Source: Myxococcales bacterium
Lineage (GTDB): Bacteria; Myxococcota_A; Polyangia; Haliangiales; Haliangiaceae
Direction of reading: 5' to 3'
DNA length: 64,000 bases
NCBI GenBank assembly: GCA_016720595.1
Contig: JADKKI010000073.1
Location: 23,079 to 87,078, forward strand
Every line of letters begins with the position of its first letter. Within the stretch, counting starts at the first letter, position 1. Shown one piece after another: positions 60,635-64,000 of this stretch. The notes under the pieces were generated by a model. It was not told the origin of the DNA and did no database searches. It saw only the letters and a list, made by a program, of their open reading frames with translations. A program made the translations under genes and the position numbers.

Positions 60635-63600
60635 GTGGCTGGACGCTGGCGTCCACCGTACCGGGTGCCCGTGGAGTCCGAGCCGGTCCTTGCGGGACGG
60701 GCGCGTGTCGCGCGGCGCGGTGAAGATCAGCCGCTGCGCGCCGAGCTGTTCAGCGTGGGCCAGCTGCAGCGGCACGCGCGTACGCTCGCCGGCTGGCATG
60801 TCGTCTCGTCGGAGCGCGGGCGCGGCGACTGGCTGCTCGAGCGCCTGGCCGTCAACGAGGCGACGCTCGGCGCGGCGAACGCGCTGCTCGCCGATGCGGT
60901 CCGACGCGGCCGACAGCTCACCCCGGCCGCCGAGTGGTTCCTCGACAACTTCCACCTGATCGAGGAGCAGATCCGGACCGCGCGGAAGCACCTCCCGCCG
61001 TCCTACCACCGCGAGCTACCGTGGCTGCCGAACGCGGCCACGCCGGGAGCACCGCGGGTCTATCACCTCGCGCTCGAGCTGATCTCGCACGCGGATGGCC
61101 GTGTCGATGACGAGGGCTTGCACGCCTTCATCGCTGCCTACCAGGAGGTCCAGCCGCTGCGGCTCGGCGAGCTGTGGGCGATCCCGATCATGTTGCGACT
61201 CGCGCTGATCGAGAACCTCCGGCGGGTCGTGTTGCAGGTCACCGCGGGTCGGAGGGAGCGCGAGCAGGCCGCGTCCTGGGTCGCGAAGATGATCGAGGTC
61301 GCGGCCACCCACCCGGAGCGCGTGGTGCTGATCCTCGCCGAGCTGATCGAGCAGGATCTCCCGATCACGGACTCGTTCGCGGCGGAGTTCGCGAGCCGCT
61401 TGCAGGGGAGCGGCGCCGCGTCGGTGTTCCCGCTGGCGTGGCTGGAGCAGCGGCTGTCCGAGCGCTCCGAGACCGTGGAGCACGTGTTCGAGCTCGCGAG
61501 TCACAGCCAGGCCGCCGATCAGCTCTCGATCGGCAACAGCATCGGGAGCCTGCGGTTCCTCGCGGCCACCGACTGGCGGCTGTTCGTGGAGGCGATGAGC
61601 GTCGTCGAGACCACGCTGCGCACCGATCCCGCCGGCGCGTATGCTGCGATGGACTTCGGGACGCGCGATCAGTATCGCCACGTCGTCGAGCAGATCGCCC
61701 GGCGCTCCAGGGCCACCGAGGACGAGGTAGCGCACGTGGCGGTGGGGCTGGCAGAGCGCGCCACCGCGGCCCGAGCCGGTCACGTCGGTTACTTTCTCGT
61801 CGACGAGGGGCGCCGCGCACTCGAGATCGCGGTCGGGATGCGTCGCCCGCTCGGGGCGCTTGCTCGTGGGGCCTGCCGGCGTCACCGGCTGGTGATCTAT
61901 CTGGGTGCCATTCTCGCGACCTCGGTGCTCGCGGTGCTGCTCGGCGTCAGGATCGCGAACCTCGATGCCGCACCGGGGCTGCGCGCAGCGTGGTGCGGCG
62001 TGCTGGCGATCGCCGCCAGCCAGCTCGCGCTCGGGATCGTCCAATGGGGCACCACGATGGTGGTCCACCCCCGCATGCTCCCGCGGCTCGAGTTCTCGCA
62101 CGGGATCCCCGTGGCACATCGCACGATGGTCGCCGTCCCGACCCTGATCGCGAGCGTCGCCGAGGTTGACGATCTGGTCGAAGCACTCGAGGTGCGCTTC
62201 CTCGCGAATCGAGACGCCAACCTGTCGTTCGCGTTGATCACGGACTTTCGCGACGCGCCGACCGAGACCACCCTCGCCGATGCCGCGGTGCTCGCGCACG
62301 CGGTTGCGGCGATCGAGGCGCTGAACCTCAAGTACGCCACGCACGATGGCGAGGGCTTCCTGCTGTTTCACCGCCAGCGGACCTGGAACCCGGCGGAGGG
62401 CGTATGGATGGGATGGGAGCGCAAGCGCGGCAAGCTCGAGGACCTGAACCGCGCGCTACGCGGTGATCTCTCCAGGTTCGCGACCGTGGTGGGGCCGATC
62501 GATCGGGTGACGGGCGTGGCGTACGTGATCGTGCTCGACAGCGATACGCAGCTCCCGCGTGAGGCCGCCCGCCTGCTCGCCGCGACGCTCGCACATCCCC
62601 TCAATCGCCCGTTCTACGACGAGGCCCTCGGCCGCGTCACCTCCGGATACACGATCCTGCAGCCGCGCGTCGGTGTCAGCATGGCGAGCATCGCGCGATC
62701 GCGATTCGCTCGATGGTTCGGCGGCGATCCGGGGATCGATCCGTACACACGCGCGGTCTCGGACGTCTACCAGGACGTGTTCGAGGAGGGCTCGTTCATC
62801 GGGAAGGGGATCTACGACGTCGACGCCTTCCAGCGTGCCTTGCACGCGCGTCTCCCGGAAAACCGGATCCTCAGCCACGATCTCCTCGAAGGTGCCTATG
62901 CGCGCTGCGGGCTCGTGAGCGACGTCCTGATCATCGAGGACTTCCCGGCTCACCACGCCACCGACCTCAGCCGGCGATCGCGATGGATCCGCGGCGACTG
63001 GCAGCTGGTCAGCTGGCTCCTGCGCCGCGTGCCGGGGCCCACTCGTCGGATCGGCAATCCGATCTCGCGCCTGTCCCAGTGGAAGGTCCTCGACAACCTG
63101 CGGCGGAGCGTGGTCCCGATCTCGCTCGTCGCCTTGCTGATGACCGGGTGGCTGTGCGGCGCGGCGCTGTTCGCCACCCTCGCGGTCGGCACCGTCCTCG
63201 TGGTCCCGGCACTCCTGACCGTGGCCTCCACGCTCGCGCGCCGGTCCGCGGAGCGGCCGCTCGGAGATCACATGCGGGATGGCATGCGCGCGTTCGTCCG
63301 CCAGCTCGGGCGCGAGGTCTTCGTCTTCGCGTGCCTGCCCGTCGATGCGGTGATGTCGCTCGACGCCGCCGTCCGGACCCTCGTCCGCCTCGTGATCACC
63401 CGGAAGCGGCTGCTGCAGTGGCGCACGATGAGCGATGCGCACCGCGGAGCCGGGAGCGGCCTGCGGGGGGCGTACCGCTCGATGTGGGGGTGTCCCGTTG
63501 CCGCACTCGCCGCGGCCGCGGCCGTCCTCGTCGTCGCGCCCGAGGCCCTGCTGTTCGCCGCGCCGGTGCTCGCCGCGTGGTTGTTCGCACCGGCGCTGTC

Positions 63601-64000
63601 CGCCTGGCTGAGCGCTCCGCTGGTGCCGTCGCGCCCGCACCTCGCCGCGGCCGATCTCGCGTTCCTCGGCATGGTCGCGCGCCGCACGTGGCGCTACTTC
63701 GAGACGCACGTCACCGCCGCCGACAACTGGCTGCCCCCTGACAACTTCCAGGAAGAGGCCGCCCGCGGCGTCGCCCATCGAACGTCACCGACGAACATCG
63801 GACTCTCGCTCCTCGCGAACCTCACGGCCTACGACTTCGGCTATCTCGGGGCCGAGGCGGTGATCACACGCACGACGGCCACGCTCGGGACGCTGGATCG
63901 CATGCCGCGCTACCGCGGCCACTTCTACAACTGGTACGACACGCTGACGCTCGAGCCGCTGCGACCGATGTACGTGTCCACCGTCGACAGCGGCAACCTG
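60635..64000 (+). CDS. ndvB: Cyclic beta-1,2-glucan synthase, 3' end beyond window
   Basis: About 1122 residues visible of a family that is often over 2700. N-terminal GT84 part: PLRAELFSVGQLQRHA, TPAAEWFLDNFHLIEEQI, SYHRELPWLPN, two membrane helices near 420-470, then a glycosyltransferase core with AYVIVLDSDTQLPREAA (DxD, about 631) and SRRSRWIRGDWQL (about 781). Further helices lead to SPTNIGLSLLANLTAYDFGY and FYNWYDTLTLEPLRPMYVST, the start of the GH94 phosphorylase part, where the window stops. Makes cyclic beta-1,2-glucans involved in osmoadaptation and surface properties. GTG 60635 is preceded by GGAG; GTG 60671 is an alternative. Confidence 0.9.
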   Translation, partial: MAGRWRPPYRVPVESEPVLAGRARVARRGEDQPLRAELFSVGQLQRHARTLAGWHVVSSERGRGDWLLERLAVNEATLGAANALLADAVRRGRQLTPAAEWFLDNFHLIEEQIRTARKHLPPSYHRELPWLPNAATPGAPRVYHLALELISHADGRVDDEGLHAFIAAYQEVQPLRLGELWAIPIMLRLALIENLRRVVLQVTAGRREREQAASWVAKMIEVAATHPERVVLILAELIEQDLPITDSFAAEFASRLQGSGAASVFPLAWLEQRLSERSETVEHVFELASHSQAADQLSIGNSIGSLRFLAATDWRLFVEAMSVVETTLRTDPAGAYAAMDFGTRDQYRHVVEQIARRSRATEDEVAHVAVGLAERATAARAGHVGYFLVDEGRRALEIAVGMRRPLGALARGACRRHRLVIYLGAILATSVLAVLLGVRIANLDAAPGLRAAWCGVLAIAASQLALGIVQWGTTMVVHPRMLPRLEFSHGIPVAHRTMVAVPTLIASVAEVDDLVEALEVRFLANRDANLSFALITDFRDAPTETTLADAAVLAHAVAAIEALNLKYATHDGEGFLLFHRQRTWNPAEGVWMGWERKRGKLEDLNRALRGDLSRFATVVGPIDRVTGVAYVIVLDSDTQLPREAARLLAATLAHPLNRPFYDEALGRVTSGYTILQPRVGVSMASIARSRFARWFGGDPGIDPYTRAVSDVYQDVFEEGSFIGKGIYDVDAFQRALHARLPENRILSHDLLEGAYARCGLVSDVLIIEDFPAHHATDLSRRSRWIRGDWQLVSWLLRRVPGPTRRIGNPISRLSQWKVLDNLRRSVVPISLVALLMTGWLCGAALFATLAVGTVLVVPALLTVASTLARRSAERPLGDHMRDGMRAFVRQLGREVFVFACLPVDAVMSLDAAVRTLVRLVITRKRLLQWRTMSDAHRGAGSGLRGAYRSMWGCPVAALAAAAAVLVVAPEALLFAAPVLAAWLFAPALSAWLSAPLVPSRPHLAAADLAFLGMVARRTWRYFETHVTAADNWLPPDNFQEEAARGVAHRTSPTNIGLSLLANLTAYDFGYLGAEAVITRTTATLGTLDRMPRYRGHFYNWYDTLTLEPLRPMYVSTVDSGNL

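Overview
The window is GC-rich (around 70%) chromosomal DNA whose gene content points to a myxobacterium-like member of Myxococcota, probably class Polyangia. It carries five Hanks-type Ser/Thr kinases, several with the HRDVSP/HRDLKP catalytic loop and a single membrane anchor. It also has more than ten predicted lipoproteins with Asp/Ala- or Gly-rich linkers, collagen-like and C-type-lectin lipoproteins, twin PilT-type ATPases and an ethylmalonyl-CoA mutase. The assignment is an inference from gene families; no rRNA or tRNA was seen.

Layout. 1-5.3 kb: two translationally coupled kinases, a papain-like lipoprotein and a third kinase. 5.4-7.8 kb: tandem collagen-like lipoproteins. 8-12.3 kb: adenine deaminase, and Tex with a very long disordered tail. 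12.3-15.8 kb: coupled sulfatase-fold and PHP-fold lipoproteins. 15.8-19.2 kb: NarL-type regulator, a kinase with a novel outer domain, and uridine kinase (udk). 19.3-23.6 kb: an AT-richer island (metzincin-like protease, lipoprotein, frameshifted membrane protein) bounded by an intact udk on the left and a 5'-truncated, frameshifted udk copy on the right. 24.2-31.2 kb: lipoproteins, quinone reductase, sugar-nucleotide epimerase, rhodanese-like lipoprotein, EamA transporter and ethylmalonyl-CoA mutase. 31.4-34.5 kb: DUF349 protein. 34.5-40.8 kb: a minus-strand operon of four abutting or overlapping genes (kinase, TPR protein, repeat lipoprotein, EamA transporter) with two apparent frameshifts at G/C runs. 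40.9-46.2 kb: glycogen branching enzyme, lectin lipoprotein and GH57 enzyme. 46.2-53.5 kb: zinc-ribbon protein, thioesterase, Gly-rich lipoprotein, ZntB-like transporter, VanX-like dipeptidase, and a bd-oxidase-like subunit fused to cytochrome c with its membrane partner. 53.5-57.3 kb: pilU/pilT-like pair with a small unknown gene, divergent from an oxyR-like gene. 57.4-60.4 kb: DevBCA-like exporter. 60.6 kb to the end: cyclic beta-1,2-glucan synthase, cut by the window edge.

Two window-wide signals stand out. First, the udk duplication that frames the island looks like a single-crossover (Campbell-type) insertion of an element carrying a udk fragment. Second, at least sixteen genes have a TAnnnT hexamer ending 5-12 nt before the start codon, usually without a Shine-Dalgarno sequence. 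That suggests widespread leaderless or near-leaderless transcription, and it helps choose several starts.
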